Source: DSOS01 sp035286585 (lineage in GTDB: Bacteria; Chloroflexota; Anaerolineae; Anaerolineales; UBA4823). From it: DNA of 14,244 bases. Of this stretch, positions 1 to 7,513 are shown piece by piece (the first letter of the stretch is position 1; each line of letters starts with the position of its first letter). The notes beneath the pieces are model-generated. The model searched no databases. It saw nothing but the letters and a program-made list of their open reading frames with translations, and was not told where the DNA came from. The stretch covers positions 1 to 14,244 of the forward strand of contig DATEDC010000027.1 in NCBI GenBank assembly GCA_035286585.1, in the 5' to 3' direction. The position numbers and the translations under genes are program-made.

Positions 1-975
1 CTGGTGCAGGTGCCAGTTCTGGACTTTGCCCGCCAGGGCTTCTTCGAACGCCTTGCGGGCATAATGAGCCAGCACCTGCCGGTTGGCAAAAGCATAGTTC
101 GCCGCGCAGCGCATGGCTGCCAGGTAATTTTTGCCTTCCGGAGAATCTAACGGCGCACATACCAGCTCGCGATCCGGGAGTTGTATGCCGTAACGGCGCA
201 CCGCTCCCTGAAACTCGTTGACGTAATCCGTACATATTTGGTGCCCAAAGCCGCGCGAGCCGCAGTGGATCTGCAGCACCAGATGACCCTCGAATAAACC
301 CATCGCCTGAGCTGCCTGCGCATCGAAAATCTGCTCTACGACATCGACTTCGATAAAGTGGTTTCCAGCCCCCAGTGTCCCGATTTGAGCCCGGCCGCGC
401 TCCTTGGCGCGCTTGCTGACCGCATCAGGATCGGCCCCCTCCAGGACGCCTCCCTCCTCCGTGCGGCGCACATCTGCTTCGCTGGCAAATCCCTGCTTTA
501 ACGCCCAGAGGCTGCCCTGGCGGCAGACCTGGTTCAGCTCGGATTCGCTCACCCGCACGTGCCCTTTGGTCCCTACACCGCTGGGGCAATTGTGGTTCAG
601 GGCAGTTGCCAGGGCAGCGATGTGCTCTCGCGCCTCCTCATACTCGATCTGGGAAGCCAGCAGCCGGACGCCGCAGTTGATGTCGTAGCCAATCCCTCCC
701 GGGGAGATCACACCCTCGGGATAGCGCGTGGCTGCCACGCCACCGATGGGGAAACCATACCCCTGGTGCATATCGGGCATCACCAGGACGTGCCCCACCA
801 GTCCCGGCAAGGTCGCCGAATTCACCGCCTGCTCGAGCGAGCGGTCGTCCATCACGGCTTCGATAAGTTTTCGGGTGGCGAATATACGCACCGGCACCCT
901 CATATCCTGCCGAAACGATCTGGGAATCTCCCACTCGTAATCGCTGATTTTTATCAGGTCTTGTAGGTTGATCAT
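1..975 (-). CDS. rtcB: RtcB 3'-phosphate/5'-OH RNA ligase, 3' part cut by window edge
   Basis: RtcB is a GTP- and Mn-dependent ligase that joins RNA 2',3'-cyclic phosphate or 3'-phosphate ends to 5'-OH ends in RNA repair and tRNA splicing. The reading frame is open from ATG 975 to the left edge, giving 325 residues of a family usually near 480. Seen: the metal motif GGIGYDINCG at residues 93-102 (D98 and C101 match the Asp/Cys metal ligands), LGAGNHFIEV (H206) and LQIHCGSRGFGH (H237), then the conserved SPEGKNYLAAM at 278-288. The C-terminal region that carries the guanylated His lies outside the window. A GAGGTG Shine-Dalgarno (SD) sequence sits 4 nt before the ATG. The gene follows archease by 29 nt, so the two are probably cotranscribed. 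No frameshift was seen. Confidence in the family is high. Confidence 0.95.
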   Translation of the reverse strand, partial: MINLQDLIKISDYEWEIPRSFRQDMRVPVRIFATRKLIEAVMDDRSLEQAVNSATLPGLVGHVLVMPDMHQGYGFPIGGVAATRYPEGVISPGGIGYDINCGVRLLASQIEYEEAREHIAALATALNHNCPSGVGTKGHVRVSESELNQVCRQGSLWALKQGFASEADVRRTEEGGVLEGADPDAVSKRAKERGRAQIGTLGAGNHFIEVDVVEQIFDAQAAQAMGLFEGHLVLQIHCGSRGFGHQICTDYVNEFQGAVRRYGIQLPDRELVCAPLDSPEGKNYLAAMRCAANYAFANRQVLAHYARKAFEEALAGKVQNWHLHQ

Positions 976-1004
976 CTTACACCTCGAAACGATCAAAACA
1001 TGTG

Positions 1005-1415
1005 CTACACATCGAACACGACCCTGGCTTCGAGACCGCGGCTGGTTTTGCGTATCGATAGATTGTGGTAAGTCACAGCTTTGATTTCTTTACTCAGCCA
1101 GGTGAGCGCGGCGCCATAAATTCTCCCGCGCAGCCTGTAACTGTGGATCGAAATTTCGAAATCATCGAAACCAAGGTTTTTCGTCTCCGCCAGGTAGAGC
1201 AGTTCGCTCAGAAAAGCAACCAGCAAGCTTTCCGCGTCCGGAGCTTCGAGCTCTAGGAGGCGCTCGCGGCGGGGTTCAGGCTCCAGGCGCGCCCCACTGA
1301 GCGCCAGCATGCCCCGCGCCGCCTGCGCGAACAATTCGGGCAGATCGGGAGCCCAGATCTCTAACTCCCAATCGGCAGTGTGTTCGCGCTCGCGGTATCC
1401 TGCAGTTGTGTCCAT
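1005..1415 (-). CDS. Archease, RtcB-activating protein
   Basis: Archease is a small protein that promotes guanylation of RtcB and lets it turn over many times. The 136-residue product has the usual family length. Seen: the N-terminal HTADWELEIWA block (H12, D15), the central LLVAFLSELLYLAETKN block, the KAVTYHNLSI motif, and a C-terminal VVFDV with the conserved Asp (D135). The His/Asp near the N terminus and the Asp near the C terminus are the residues expected at its metal site. The start is ATG 1415 with a weak purine stretch upstream. It is the first gene of an archease-rtcB unit and is divergent from fhaA. The adjacent ligase gene supports the functional link strongly. Family assignment is from recognised motifs, not from a search. 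Confidence 0.93.
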   Translation of the reverse strand: MDTTAGYREREHTADWELEIWAPDLPELFAQAARGMLALSGARLEPEPRRERLLELEAPDAESLLVAFLSELLYLAETKNLGFDDFEISIHSYRLRGRIYGAALTWLSKEIKAVTYHNLSIRKTSRGLEARVVFDV

Positions 1416-1468
1416 TGCCTTGTCTCAATTGAATAAGCTTGAAGCAAGAGCCAAAACTCGCTGATCTT

Positions 1469-1474
1469 ATTATA
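1469..1474 (-). promoter_or_regulatory. Possible -10 box for archease-rtcB
   Basis: A perfect TATAAT reads on the minus strand about 55 nt upstream of the archease ATG, in the 124-bp divergent intergenic region. I see no convincing -35 hexamer at 16-18 nt spacing and no extended -10 TG. It is therefore a weak prediction based on one box. Confidence 0.3.
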
Positions 1475-1485
1475 ACGTACCGCGC

Positions 1486-1515
1486 TTGCCGATTCTTTCC
1501 ACCTACACTTATAAT
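1486..1515 (+). promoter_or_regulatory. Sigma70-like promoter for fhaA operon
   Basis: TTGCCG (1486-1491) and TATAAT (1510-1515) are separated by 18 bp. This places the start of transcription near 1522 and the fhaA ATG at 1540. It is the only good promoter seen upstream of the plus-strand fhaA-fhaB-mtnP-rodA run. The consensus match is good but untested. Confidence 0.55.
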
Positions 1516-1539
1516 TACCCATTAACGAAGTAAAATCTT

Positions 1540-2310
1540 ATGAATCGTCTTAAGGTCGCATTATCGCATTTAGAGGCTCGCCTTCAGTCTTTGGTGGAAG
1601 GCGGACTGGATCGATTATTCACCTCCAACGGCTTGCAGCAGGATTTATCTCAAAGTTTGCTACAGGCTATGACGGCTGACATCAAGCTACAGGCCGACGG
1701 GCAAAAGGTCGCCCCCAACCTGTACACCATTTATCTCGATTCTTCCCGAAGGGTAAAAATTGACCCAGACATCCATTTTCTTGACGAGTTAGCGAAGTAC
1801 ATTGAGAATGCAGGCAACCAGTCTGGTTTGGAGTTTCTGAGTCCGCCAGTGGTACGCATCTCCGAGGAAACCAGTGCGACGGTGGGTTTACAGGTTAAAG
1901 CCCAATTCAGCGTTGAAGATATCATCCAGACCAGCGCGATGCTCCCCGCTGGAACACAAGATCAGCCGGCTTTTCCACAAAAAGCCTACCTGATCATCGA
2001 TGGAACACGGATATTTCCTCTGGACAAATCCGTTATCAACATAGGGCGGCGCTCAGATAATCACTTGATCATTGCGGAGGCGCGCATCTCGCGCGTACAC
2101 GCCCAATTAAGAGCCATTCAGGGCAAATACTATATCTTCGATTTGAACTCATCGGGCGGCACATTTTTGAACAACCAGCAGATCAAGCAGGCAATACTTT
2201 CCCCCGGAGACGTGATTTCCCTGGCTGGGATTCCGCTGATTTACGGCCAGGAGTCGAATGAATTGGGCGAGACTCAGAAAATCGAGTTGGGAAATATCGA
2301 GGATATGTAA
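1540..2310 (+). CDS. fhaA: FhaA-like protein: DUF3662 domain plus C-terminal FHA domain
   Basis: FHA domains bind phosphothreonine peptides, and mycobacterial FhaA takes part in Ser/Thr-kinase control of peptidoglycan synthesis. Seen: an N-terminal block at residues about 1-130 of the DUF3662/FhaA type (starting NRLKVALSHLEARLQSLVEG, with the APNLYTIYLD stretch), a short linker, then an FHA domain at about 148-237. The FHA residues needed for phosphopeptide binding are present: R170 in NIGRRSDN, S184 and H187 in ISRVHAQL, and N203 with T208 and N211 in NSSGGTFLN. No membrane segment was seen, so it is probably cytosolic. The 256-residue length is shorter than mycobacterial FhaA because the long disordered linker is missing. 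fhaB follows after 12 nt. Ligand specificity is inferred from the family. Confidence 0.9.
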   Translation: MNRLKVALSHLEARLQSLVEGGLDRLFTSNGLQQDLSQSLLQAMTADIKLQADGQKVAPNLYTIYLDSSRRVKIDPDIHFLDELAKYIENAGNQSGLEFLSPPVVRISEETSATVGLQVKAQFSVEDIIQTSAMLPAGTQDQPAFPQKAYLIIDGTRIFPLDKSVINIGRRSDNHLIIAEARISRVHAQLRAIQGKYYIFDLNSSGGTFLNNQQIKQAILSPGDVISLAGIPLIYGQESNELGETQKIELGNIEDM

Positions 2311-2322
2311 TCCTGGGAAACC

Positions 2323-2772
2323 ATGAGCGGCGTAATATTGCTCATCTTGCGAATTATCCTGGTCGCCAGCCTGTACGCTTTCGTGGGGTGGTCGGTTTGG
2401 CTGCTCTGGCAGGATTTATCGAAGCAGAGCAGGATGCTGGCTGCTCACCAACCACCGCTGCTATCGCTGGAGCGCGATATCGAGGGCGATCCACAGCCGG
2501 TACGCTTCAGAACGACTGAATTGGTCATTGGGCGCGATCCAGCCTGCGATTACACCATCAGCAACAGCACAGTCTCAGCCAGGCATACCCGCCTGGCTTT
2601 CCGCAGCGGTCAATGGTGGGTGGAGGATCTGCAATCGACCAATGGCACATTTCTGAACCAGGAACAGGTCAGTGAACCAATTGTCATCACCAATGGAGAT
2701 CGCATCCGCTGCGGTCAGGTAACTCTGAGGCTGATTATTGGCGAAAGGCCGGGCAACGCCGAGCCGGCCTGA
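2323..2772 (+). CDS. fhaB: FhaB-like membrane-anchored FHA protein
   Basis: This is a 149-residue protein with one N-terminal hydrophobic helix (residues about 4-29) followed by a cytosolic FHA domain (about 60-138). Phosphothreonine-binding residues are seen: R71 in VIGRDPACDY, S85 and H88 in VSARHTRL, and N107, T109 and N112 in STNGTFLNQ. The layout and size match mycobacterial FhaB/FipA (about 155 residues), which lies directly after fhaA and has the same single anchor. It probably recruits a phosphorylated partner to the membrane near the wall-synthesis machinery encoded downstream. The start ATG 2323 lies 12 nt after fhaA with a modest GGGA stretch upstream. No kinase or phosphatase gene is visible in the window. 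Family call is firm and partner is unknown. Confidence 0.88.
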   Translation: MSGVILLILRIILVASLYAFVGWSVWLLWQDLSKQSRMLAAHQPPLLSLERDIEGDPQPVRFRTTELVIGRDPACDYTISNSTVSARHTRLAFRSGQWWVEDLQSTNGTFLNQEQVSEPIVITNGDRIRCGQVTLRLIIGERPGNAEPA

Positions 2773-2837
2773 CGCATGCCGCCGAGGAGGCGCATCCCGC
2801 AGTTTGATCAACCCAATCAACTGAATGGAGAACAGGC

Positions 2838-3704
2838 ATGGATTCACAACCCACTTTAGGCATCATCGGCGGATCGGGTTTATACAATATTTCAGGTCTT
2901 GAGGACATTCAGGAACATGATCTGCAGACGCCCTACGGCAAACCGAGCGCCCCGATTATTACCGGCAGGCTAAAAGGAAAGCAGGTGGCTTTTCTCGCCC
3001 GCCATGGGATAGGACATCACATCTCGCCCTCCGAAATTCCTTTTCGAGCCAATATTTACGCCCTCAAATCTCTGGGCGTCGAACAGGTCGTCAGCATCAG
3101 CGCGAGCGGTTCGCTGCGCGAGGATTACGCCCCCGGAGATATGGTTGTCCCGGATCAATTGTTCGATTTCACACGGGATAGAAAACGAACGTACTTCGAA
3201 GATGGGTTGGTGGCACACATTAACGTAGCCCAGCCATTTTGTATACGCCTGTCCCAACGACTCTACCAGGCTGCAAAAGCCACCGAAGCCAGGGCGCACT
3301 CGGGGGGCTCATTTATTACTGTAGAAGGACCTCGCTTCTCTACCAAAGCAGAATCCCATACTTTTCGCGCCTGGGGGATGTCCATTATCGGTATGACCAC
3401 CGCCCCCGAAGCGTTTCTGGCTCGGGAGGCGGAGCTGTGCTATGCAGTTTTAGCCCACGTGACCGATTATGACGTCTGGCACACTGCCGAAGCGCCCGTA
3501 ACGGTTGAGATGGTCATCGAGATTCTCAACCGGAACCAATCGATCGCCCAGCAGGCAATTTACAACCTGCTGGTCGAATTCCAGGAAGCGAGGGATTGCG
3601 AATGCCCGCATGCCCTTGCGTCTGCAATCATCACCCAGCGCGACCGCATCCCTCCCGAAACCCGCAATAGGCTATCGCTCTTCGTGGATGAGTATCTGGC
3701 TTGA
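2838..3704 (+). CDS. mtnP: 5'-methylthioadenosine phosphorylase (MTAP)
   Basis: MTAP splits 5'-methylthioadenosine with phosphate into adenine and 5-methylthioribose-1-phosphate, the first salvage step for the by-product of polyamine and related pathways. The 288-residue protein has the phosphate-site motif IIGGSGLY (residues 9-16), ARHGIGHH (54-61), the VEGPRFSTKAES block (162-173), IIGMTTAPEAFLA with M186, and TDYDVW (209-214). The two Asp of TDYD (D210, D212) match the adenine-selecting Asp pair of human MTAP with a constant offset. This argues against a guanosine/inosine phosphorylase. The start ATG 2838 has GGAG 7 nt upstream. It sits between fhaB and the RodA-PBP gene, where mycobacteria carry the phosphatase gene pstP; no functional tie to wall synthesis is evident. 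Confidence 0.93.
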   Translation: MDSQPTLGIIGGSGLYNISGLEDIQEHDLQTPYGKPSAPIITGRLKGKQVAFLARHGIGHHISPSEIPFRANIYALKSLGVEQVVSISASGSLREDYAPGDMVVPDQLFDFTRDRKRTYFEDGLVAHINVAQPFCIRLSQRLYQAAKATEARAHSGGSFITVEGPRFSTKAESHTFRAWGMSIIGMTTAPEAFLAREAELCYAVLAHVTDYDVWHTAEAPVTVEMVIEILNRNQSIAQQAIYNLLVEFQEARDCECPHALASAIITQRDRIPPETRNRLSLFVDEYLA

Positions 3705-6171
3705 GCGGATATGCCTGCCTGTGCAGGTCGCAGCTCGATCAATACTGAAATCTCTCTTGCGAAATCACCTTTCTTCCGAAAATACGGATCAGCTCCAGGG
3801 GAGATTGCTCGCTCTGGCAGCCTTCTTCTTGTTCGTTTACGCGCTGGTACTGACCCTATCGCCCACCACCCGCCTGCGGAGCTGGGAGGCGAGTTTGAGG
3901 TGGGAGCATTGGTTGGGGTATTTTGTCTGGCTGGCGGTGGTTTCCATCGCCCATCGCCAAACTTGCCAGTATCTGCCCTACAGGGATGCCTACTTGCTGC
4001 CGATTGCCGCCTTGCTCAGCGGTCTGGGGTTGGTGACGATCTGGCGCCTGTATCCGGACCTGGGTCTACGCCAGACCGTCTGGCTGGGTGTTGCCGGGGT
4101 TGGGTTGATCGCCGGAGTGCGCCTGCCTGCAGATTTGAGTTTTTTGCGTCGCTATAAATATCTCTGGCTGACTGCCGGGCTGCTGCTGACCGCGCTAACC
4201 CTGGTGTTCGGCACCAATCCGCTCGGCTATGGACCCCGCATGTGGTTGGGCTGCTGCGGTTTCTATTTCCAGCCCTCCGAACCGCTGAAATTGCTATTGA
4301 TCGTCTATCTTTCGGCTTACCTGGCCGATCGTTTATTCGCTTCGATAGTCTCTGCCACACCGTTGCTGCCCATGCTTGCCCCCACCCTCTTCATGACCGG
4401 CCTGGTAATGGGCTTGCTCCTGGTGCAGCGGGACCTGGGCACTGCCTCCATTTTTCTGTTTCTATACACCGCGGTTGTATTCCTGACCACCAATCGGAAG
4501 GGCATCTTACTTTTCGGCGGTCTGACATTGCTGCTTGCCGGCGTTGCCGGTTACGCATTGTTTGACGTGGTGCAGATCCGCGTCAATGCCTGGTTGAATC
4601 CCTGGCTGGACCCCAGCGGAGATTCATACCAGATTGTTCAGAGTCTCCTGGCGGTGGCGAATGGAGGCTTTATCGGTCGAGGACCTGGATTGGGCAACCC
4701 CAGCCTGGTTCCAATCGCCCATTCCGATTTCATTTTCGCCGCGATTGCCGAGGAACTGGGGCTGGCAGGCGTGCTGGCCTTGTGCGTGCTCCTGGCGCTC
4801 TTCCTGAACCGCGGCCTGCGGGCTGCGCTTCAGGCGCCGGATACTTTCCGGCGGTATCTTAGCGCCGGGCTCACGACACATATCGTCGCTCAAAGCATCA
4901 TGATCTCAGGCGGCAATCTTCGGCTGCTGCCGCTGACCGGTGTGACCTATCCCTTCGTTTCGTACGGCGGCTCTTCTCTTTTGACTTCATTCTTCTCACT
5001 CTTGATTCTGCTGCATATCAGCAATCGCTCGGAAGAATTACACAGCTTCAGAGAGGCAGAATCCAGGCCATATCTCCAACTAGGCGGCTTTCTCATGTTG
5101 GGCATCTTTGCGCTCGCGCTCACTTCCGGCTGGTGGGCAGTTTACCGCGGGCCTGAGCTGCTGAGGCGCACCGATAACCCTCGCCGCGCCGTGGCGGATT
5201 TCTATGTGCCTAGAGGCAGCATTTTAGACCGCCGGAACGCTCCCATCGCCCAGACGCACGGCAGCCCAGGAACATTTTCTCGTGAGATACTGCACGAAGC
5301 GCTCAGTCCAGTCGTTGGCTATACAAGCAGAATATATGGGCAATCCGGACTGGAAGCCAGCCTGGATGATTACCTGCGCGGCTTGAGGGGCAATCCCAAT
5401 TTGACCATCTGGTGGAATCAACTGCTCTACGGGCAGCCTCCACCAGGCCTGGATGTCCGCCTGAGCCTCGACCTGCGCCTGCAAGGTATAGCTGACCGAG
5501 CTTTAGCGGGTCACACCGGCGCCCTGGTACTATTGGAGGCAAACAGTGGAGAGGTGCTCGTCATGGGGACCTACCCGACCTTCGACGCCAACCAGCTTGA
5601 TACCACGTGGGATAAGCTCATTGAAGAACCCACTGCGCCGCTGTTGAACCGCGCTGCCCAGGGTCGTTATCCGGCGGAAAGCCTGCTAGAGATGTTGTTC
5701 CCAGTCCCGTTTATCCCTTCACAGGATCTGCTGGCTCTCCCTCAAATTCGCCTCCCCGCCGGCGAGCCCACAGACCCCAACCTCCCCCGGTACAGCCCCC
5801 TGCAAATAGCCCTGGGCGCTGCTGCGATCACATCGGGTGGGGTTCGCCCCGCGCCCGCGATCGTCATGGCGGTCAAAACCCTGCAGGCAGGCTGGGTGCT
5901 TTTGCCCGCGCTGGATAAACCCAGCCAGCTAATCCCTGCCGAGATCGCGGCTTCGGTAGTCGCCCAACACAGATACTCTGATCAGGCTATTTGGTACCGC
6001 GTCGTTATGGAGCAAAACCAGCCAGAACAAAGCGTAAGCTGGTTCATTGGCGGCACCCTCCCCTCCTGGGAAGGCATGCCGCTGGCCATCGCCCTGATTT
6101 TGGAAGACGACGATCCTGCCCTGGCAGAAGACATCGGCAGGTCGGTGCTACAGGCTGCCATGCTGCCTTGA
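3688..6171 (+). CDS. RodA/FtsW (SEDS) glycosyltransferase fused to degenerate class B PBP-like domain
   Basis: SEDS proteins polymerise lipid II into glycan strands and normally pair with a separate class B PBP transpeptidase; here both lie in one 827-residue chain. Residues about 40-445 are the multi-pass SEDS part. WLDPSG contains D308, aligned with the catalytic Asp of RodA/FtsW, followed by YQIVQSLLAVANGGFIGRG, HSDFIFAAIAEELG and FVSYGGSSLL. A further membrane helix (about 464-486) leads into PBP N-terminal motifs: VPRGSILDRRNAPIA, YGQSGLEASLDDYLRG, LSLDLRLQGIADRAL and GEVLVMGTYPTFDAN. Transpeptidase motifs are not intact: YPAESLLE (661-668) stands where YPPGSTFK is usual, so the SxxK Lys is Glu668; no SxN and no KTG are visible. 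The start is uncertain. ATG 3688 overlaps the MTAP gene by 17 nt; GTG 3721 is an alternative. Any start further upstream would lie inside the MTAP gene. Confidence 0.88.
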   Translation: MSIWLERICLPVQVAARSILKSLLRNHLSSENTDQLQGRLLALAAFFLFVYALVLTLSPTTRLRSWEASLRWEHWLGYFVWLAVVSIAHRQTCQYLPYRDAYLLPIAALLSGLGLVTIWRLYPDLGLRQTVWLGVAGVGLIAGVRLPADLSFLRRYKYLWLTAGLLLTALTLVFGTNPLGYGPRMWLGCCGFYFQPSEPLKLLLIVYLSAYLADRLFASIVSATPLLPMLAPTLFMTGLVMGLLLVQRDLGTASIFLFLYTAVVFLTTNRKGILLFGGLTLLLAGVAGYALFDVVQIRVNAWLNPWLDPSGDSYQIVQSLLAVANGGFIGRGPGLGNPSLVPIAHSDFIFAAIAEELGLAGVLALCVLLALFLNRGLRAALQAPDTFRRYLSAGLTTHIVAQSIMISGGNLRLLPLTGVTYPFVSYGGSSLLTSFFSLLILLHISNRSEELHSFREAESRPYLQLGGFLMLGIFALALTSGWWAVYRGPELLRRTDNPRRAVADFYVPRGSILDRRNAPIAQTHGSPGTFSREILHEALSPVVGYTSRIYGQSGLEASLDDYLRGLRGNPNLTIWWNQLLYGQPPPGLDVRLSLDLRLQGIADRALAGHTGALVLLEANSGEVLVMGTYPTFDANQLDTTWDKLIEEPTAPLLNRAAQGRYPAESLLEMLFPVPFIPSQDLLALPQIRLPAGEPTDPNLPRYSPLQIALGAAAITSGGVRPAPAIVMAVKTLQAGWVLLPALDKPSQLIPAEIAASVVAQHRYSDQAIWYRVVMEQNQPEQSVSWFIGGTLPSWEGMPLAIALILEDDDPALAEDIGRSVLQAAMLP

Positions 6172-6194
6172 CGCCCCCAGAGTTAAAGTCGGGA

Positions 6195-7418
6195 TCAGCG
6201 CACCACGCGCAGAAAGCGGCGTTTTCCCACCTGGAGCACGCCTGGGTGAGGGAATATCTGGCTGGCATCATCGAGGGTCATCCCGTCCAGGCGCACGCCT
6301 TTCTGCTCGATCATCCGCCGGCCTTCGCTTCTGCTGCTGACCAGGTTTCCGGCTATCAGAACGTCCAACACGGTTTGACCCTGCTGCAGCTTGTATTCGG
6401 GCATCTCGTCGGGCCACTTACCCTTCAAAAATACCCTGATAAAGGAGGATGCTGACTTTTCAGCCGGCTCTTCGCCGTGGAAAATAGAAACGACCTCGCG
6501 GGCCAGTTTCTTCTTTACATCCCGGGGGTGCAAGCGGCCTTCTGCCATGCCCGTTTCAATCTCGGCAATTTCGGCTGGAGTCCAGCGCGTGACCAGACGG
6601 AAGTATAGGCCCATGGCTTTATCGGGGACGCTCATCACCTTGCCATACATGTCTTCGGGTGTAGCCAGCAGGGGGATGTGATTGCCCAGCGATTTGCTCA
6701 TCTTGATCTCACCGTCAGTGCCTGGCAAGATGCCCAGTATGATAGCGATATTGGGTCTTTCACCGAAGAATTCCATCACCTTGCGCGCCGCTGTAATGAT
6801 ATTGAACAACTGGTCGCTCCCGCCAACCTGGACATCCGTCCGCATGCTGTAGGCGTCATAGCCTTGCATCAGTGCATAAAATGTTTCATGCAAATAGATT
6901 GGATCGCCTCGCTCCCAACGAAGCCTGAAGGTCTCGCGGGTCAAGAACTGCTGCAGGGTAAAATTCGACGCCAGCTTGATCAGCTCAGCAAATGAAATTT
7001 CCGCAAGCCACTCTGCGTTAAAGCGGATCAGGGTCTTTTGTTTATCCAGCACTTTGTAAGCCTGCTCGGCATAAGTCCGCGCATTTTGGGCAACCTGCTC
7101 GGCATCCAACTGCGGGCGCAACTTGTCCTTATCCGAAGGGTCGCCGATCAGCGAGGTATAGTTGCCCACTAAAAAGGTCACTTGATGCCCAAGCTCCTGA
7201 AATTGGCGCAGCTTGCGCATGGGCACCGTATGCCCCAGGTGCAGGTCGCTTGTGCGCGGGTCGAACCCGCAGTAAACCCGCAGCGGACGATTATCCTTCT
7301 CAGCCGCGATCAAGCGGTCGCGTAACTCGGTCGCCATCGCCTGTTTAAGTTCCTCGTCGCCGTATTCCGTTCCCTGCATCAGGTATTCGACTTGCTCGCT
7401 AATCGTCATCTTCCTCAT
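6195..7418 (-). CDS. tyrS: Tyrosyl-tRNA synthetase
   Basis: This cytosolic class I enzyme charges tRNA-Tyr. Seen in 407 residues: the catalytic domain with CGFDPRTSDLHLGH (50-63, the HIGH-type motif being LHLGH), LVGNYTSLIGDPS (83-95), the tyrosine and tRNA region DVQVGGSDQLFNI (195-207), and KMSKS (239-243). The C terminus (about 345-405) is an S4-type RNA-binding domain with the VLIAGNLVSSRSEGRRMI stretch. The length is normal. The start ATG 7418 has AGGAG (7429-7425) 6 nt upstream; a second in-frame ATG at codon 4 is less well placed. The gene is convergent with the RodA-PBP gene, 23 bp apart, with no clear terminator between. Its leader, described separately, suggests attenuation control by charged tRNA-Tyr. 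Confidence 0.96.
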   Translation of the reverse strand: MRKMTISEQVEYLMQGTEYGDEELKQAMATELRDRLIAAEKDNRPLRVYCGFDPRTSDLHLGHTVPMRKLRQFQELGHQVTFLVGNYTSLIGDPSDKDKLRPQLDAEQVAQNARTYAEQAYKVLDKQKTLIRFNAEWLAEISFAELIKLASNFTLQQFLTRETFRLRWERGDPIYLHETFYALMQGYDAYSMRTDVQVGGSDQLFNIITAARKVMEFFGERPNIAIILGILPGTDGEIKMSKSLGNHIPLLATPEDMYGKVMSVPDKAMGLYFRLVTRWTPAEIAEIETGMAEGRLHPRDVKKKLAREVVSIFHGEEPAEKSASSFIRVFLKGKWPDEMPEYKLQQGQTVLDVLIAGNLVSSRSEGRRMIEQKGVRLDGMTLDDASQIFPHPGVLQVGKRRFLRVVR

Positions 7419-7429
7419 TTGGTTCTCCT

Positions 7430-7443
7430 GATTGTGAACAATC
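7430..7443 (-). repeat. Palindrome just upstream of the tyrS SD sequence
   Basis: GATTGT-GA-ACAATC is a perfect inverted repeat (6-bp arms, 2-bp centre) ending one base before the AGGAG ribosome binding site of tyrS. As RNA it could form a small GAUUG-UUCA-CAAUC hairpin next to the SD sequence. As DNA it could be an operator. Function is not known. Confidence 0.4.
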
Positions 7444-7455
7444 GGTCTGACCTGC

Positions 7456-7474
7456 CTCCCCGGTCGATGGGGAG
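7456..7474 (-). other. Stable hairpin in tyrS 5' leader, after the attenuator
   Basis: CTCCCC (RNA 7474-7469) and GGGGAG (7461-7456) pair over six GC-rich base pairs with a 7-nt loop. It lies between the terminator U-run and the tyrS SD. It has no U-run of its own. It might protect the readthrough transcript or isolate the tyrS ribosome binding site, which is inference. Confidence 0.4.
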
Positions 7475-7480
7475 AGCAAA

Positions 7481-7513
7481 CAAAAACGCGCCCTCTGCGG
7501 TGAAGGCGCGTTC
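7481..7513 (-). terminator. Intrinsic terminator (attenuator) in tyrS leader
   Basis: The RNA arms AACGCGCC (7512-7505) and GGCGCGUU (7492-7485) form an 8-bp GC-rich stem with a 12-nt loop. The stem runs straight into UUUUU and GUUUG. The U-run ends about 62 nt before the tyrS ATG, so termination here would prevent tyrS expression. Two bases of the 3' arm are shared with the overlapping antiterminator. Confidence 0.75.

Noticed and set aside
559..966. Plus-strand ORF of 135 codons and other plus-strand ORFs in 404-966
   Set aside because: They are antisense shadows of rtcB, whose minus-strand translation contains all family motifs without a break.
2776..2795. Hairpin in the fhaB-mtnP gap
   Set aside because: ATGC-c-GCC with GGC-GCAT gives 7 bp with a bulge and no T-run, so it is neither a credible terminator nor a known regulatory element.
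3505..3687. Long N-terminal extension of the RodA-PBP frame (888 residues)
   Set aside because: This part lies inside the MTAP gene in another frame, and its translation looks random; membrane helices begin only after about 3800.
3711..4565. Plus-strand ORFs of 148 and 107 codons (3711-4157, 4242-4565)
   Set aside because: They are out-of-frame shadows inside the RodA/FtsW part; no recognisable motifs and no ribosome binding sites.
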